64,000 bases of DNA from assembly GCF_903166585.1 (NCBI RefSeq), contig NZ_CAESCM010000003.1:434001-498000 (forward strand), written 5' to 3'. Below the pieces are notes generated by a model. The model worked only from the letters and a program-made list of their open reading frames with translations, made no database searches and was not told the DNA's origin. Position numbers and translations under genes: made by a program. Numbering within the stretch: position 1 is the stretch's first letter; every line of letters starts with the position of its first letter. Shown here in pieces: positions 63,481 through 64,000 of the stretch. The stretch comes from Pedobacter ghigonis. GTDB taxonomy: Bacteria; Bacteroidota; Bacteroidia; Sphingobacteriales; Sphingobacteriaceae.

Positions 63481-64000
63481 ATGGATAGAAATACCTTTAC
63501 AGGATTGTTCCTGATTATGATCATTTTGGCAGGATCATTTTACTTTTTGAAGCCGAACGAGGCCGAAGTAAAAAAAGCCAAAGAAATAGAGCGCCAGGAT
63601 TCTCTGAAAAAAGCCGGCGTTTCTCCAGTACTAAATGACACTACAAAAACTGCAGTTGTTAACCCTGCTGTAGATTCTTTAGCGCTAAAAGGCCCTTTTG
63701 GTACTGCAATAACCGGAACCGAATCGAGCACTGTTTTAGAAAACGAGAACTTGTTAATCACCCTAAGCAATAAAGGTGGTAAAATTTCATCAGTTGAAAT
63801 TAAAGGACAAAAAACATTTGCAGGTAAACCTTTGGTTTTATTTGCGGGCAACCAGAACAAATTTGGTTTAAGCTTAAACGCAGCCGGTAAAGTAATTAAC
63901 ACCAACGATTTATACTTTACACCAACTAAAACCGGTAATACGGTTACCATGCGTGCAAACTATGGTGCCAATGCTTATGTAGAGTATGTTTACGATTTAA
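63481..64000 (+). CDS. yidC: Membrane protein insertase YidC (5' end only)
   Basis: The first 173 codons of a gene that continues past the window edge. The protein starts MDRNTFTGLFLIMIILAGSFYFLK, the usual YidC first membrane helix with the 'MDRN' beginning. A periplasmic-domain stretch follows with 'ENENLLITLSNKGGKISSVEIKGQKTF' and 'YGANAYVEYVYDL'. In the full protein this would be followed by the conserved five-helix insertase core, not in view. It begins 20 bp after the pyrG stop, a pyrG-yidC order that I recall from other Bacteroidota. Confidence 0.95.
   Translation, partial: MDRNTFTGLFLIMIILAGSFYFLKPNEAEVKKAKEIERQDSLKKAGVSPVLNDTTKTAVVNPAVDSLALKGPFGTAITGTESSTVLENENLLITLSNKGGKISSVEIKGQKTFAGKPLVLFAGNQNKFGLSLNAAGKVINTNDLYFTPTKTGNTVTMRANYGANAYVEYVYDL

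Overview
The window looks like chromosomal DNA of a Bacteroidota member, most likely Sphingobacteriaceae close to Pedobacter. I infer this from four things: a SusC/SusD pair, a GLPGLI protein beside an OMP_b-brl_3 receptor, DUF3857 transglutaminase-like proteins, and repeated TAnnTTTG -7 promoter boxes with almost no Shine-Dalgarno sequences. Base composition is even, and I see no rRNA, tRNA, prophage, insertion sequence or CRISPR array. Most genes are housekeeping or envelope genes in small operons.

Layout. 1-2.3 kb: the tail of purE, a repeat-rich gap, then divergent yqgE and pdxH. 2.3-8 kb: a minus-strand susC-susD-DUF1735 lipoprotein operon without a hydrolase. 8.5-13 kb: hbd, ruvB, a GxxExxY gene beside a lone palindromic repeat, and a GNAT-nitrilase fusion. 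13-18 kb: queG, a secreted unknown, an M1 peptidase and a DEDDh exonuclease. 18-24.5 kb: two DUF3857/transglutaminase-like proteins, a 40-codon membrane protein, a tandem array of about 105-bp hairpin repeats, and an L,D-transpeptidase. 25-31 kb: topB, a lone receiver, and a HipA-like kinase/DUF3037/SF1 helicase cluster. 31-33.6 kb: a B12-type MerR (CarH/LitR-like), crtB and idi operon, with a possible antisense small RNA at the end of idi. 34-38 kb: LytTR and receiver response regulators with a LytS-type kinase. 38-45 kb: an exonuclease-GIY-YIG fusion, an ArsR/AHSA1 pair with clear operators, a CDF-Nudix-bioA operon, and aspC. 45-52 kb: ABC permease and ATPase, queA, ispD, a second hairpin-repeat array, PduO-type adenosyltransferase, gatC and plsC. 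52-64 kb: trpS, a deoxynucleoside kinase, kdsB, a MarR-GNAT fusion with twin palindromic operators, small envelope proteins, an OMP_b-brl_3/GLPGLI pair, pyrG and the start of yidC.

Links between genes. Cobalamin chemistry recurs: QueG needs B12, the MerR regulator carries the AdoB12 photoreceptor motifs, and a PduO-type enzyme would make AdoCbl. QueG and QueA are the last two steps of queuosine synthesis. IspD, Idi and CrtB lie on the route from isoprenoids to carotenoids. 

The least explained material is the hairpin-repeat family (two arrays and one solo copy next to the GxxExxY gene), the candidate RNA antisense to idi, and the overlapping HipA-like/DUF3037 pair with its helicase neighbour. 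All family assignments come from reading the sequence and from memory of the families; no database search was run.
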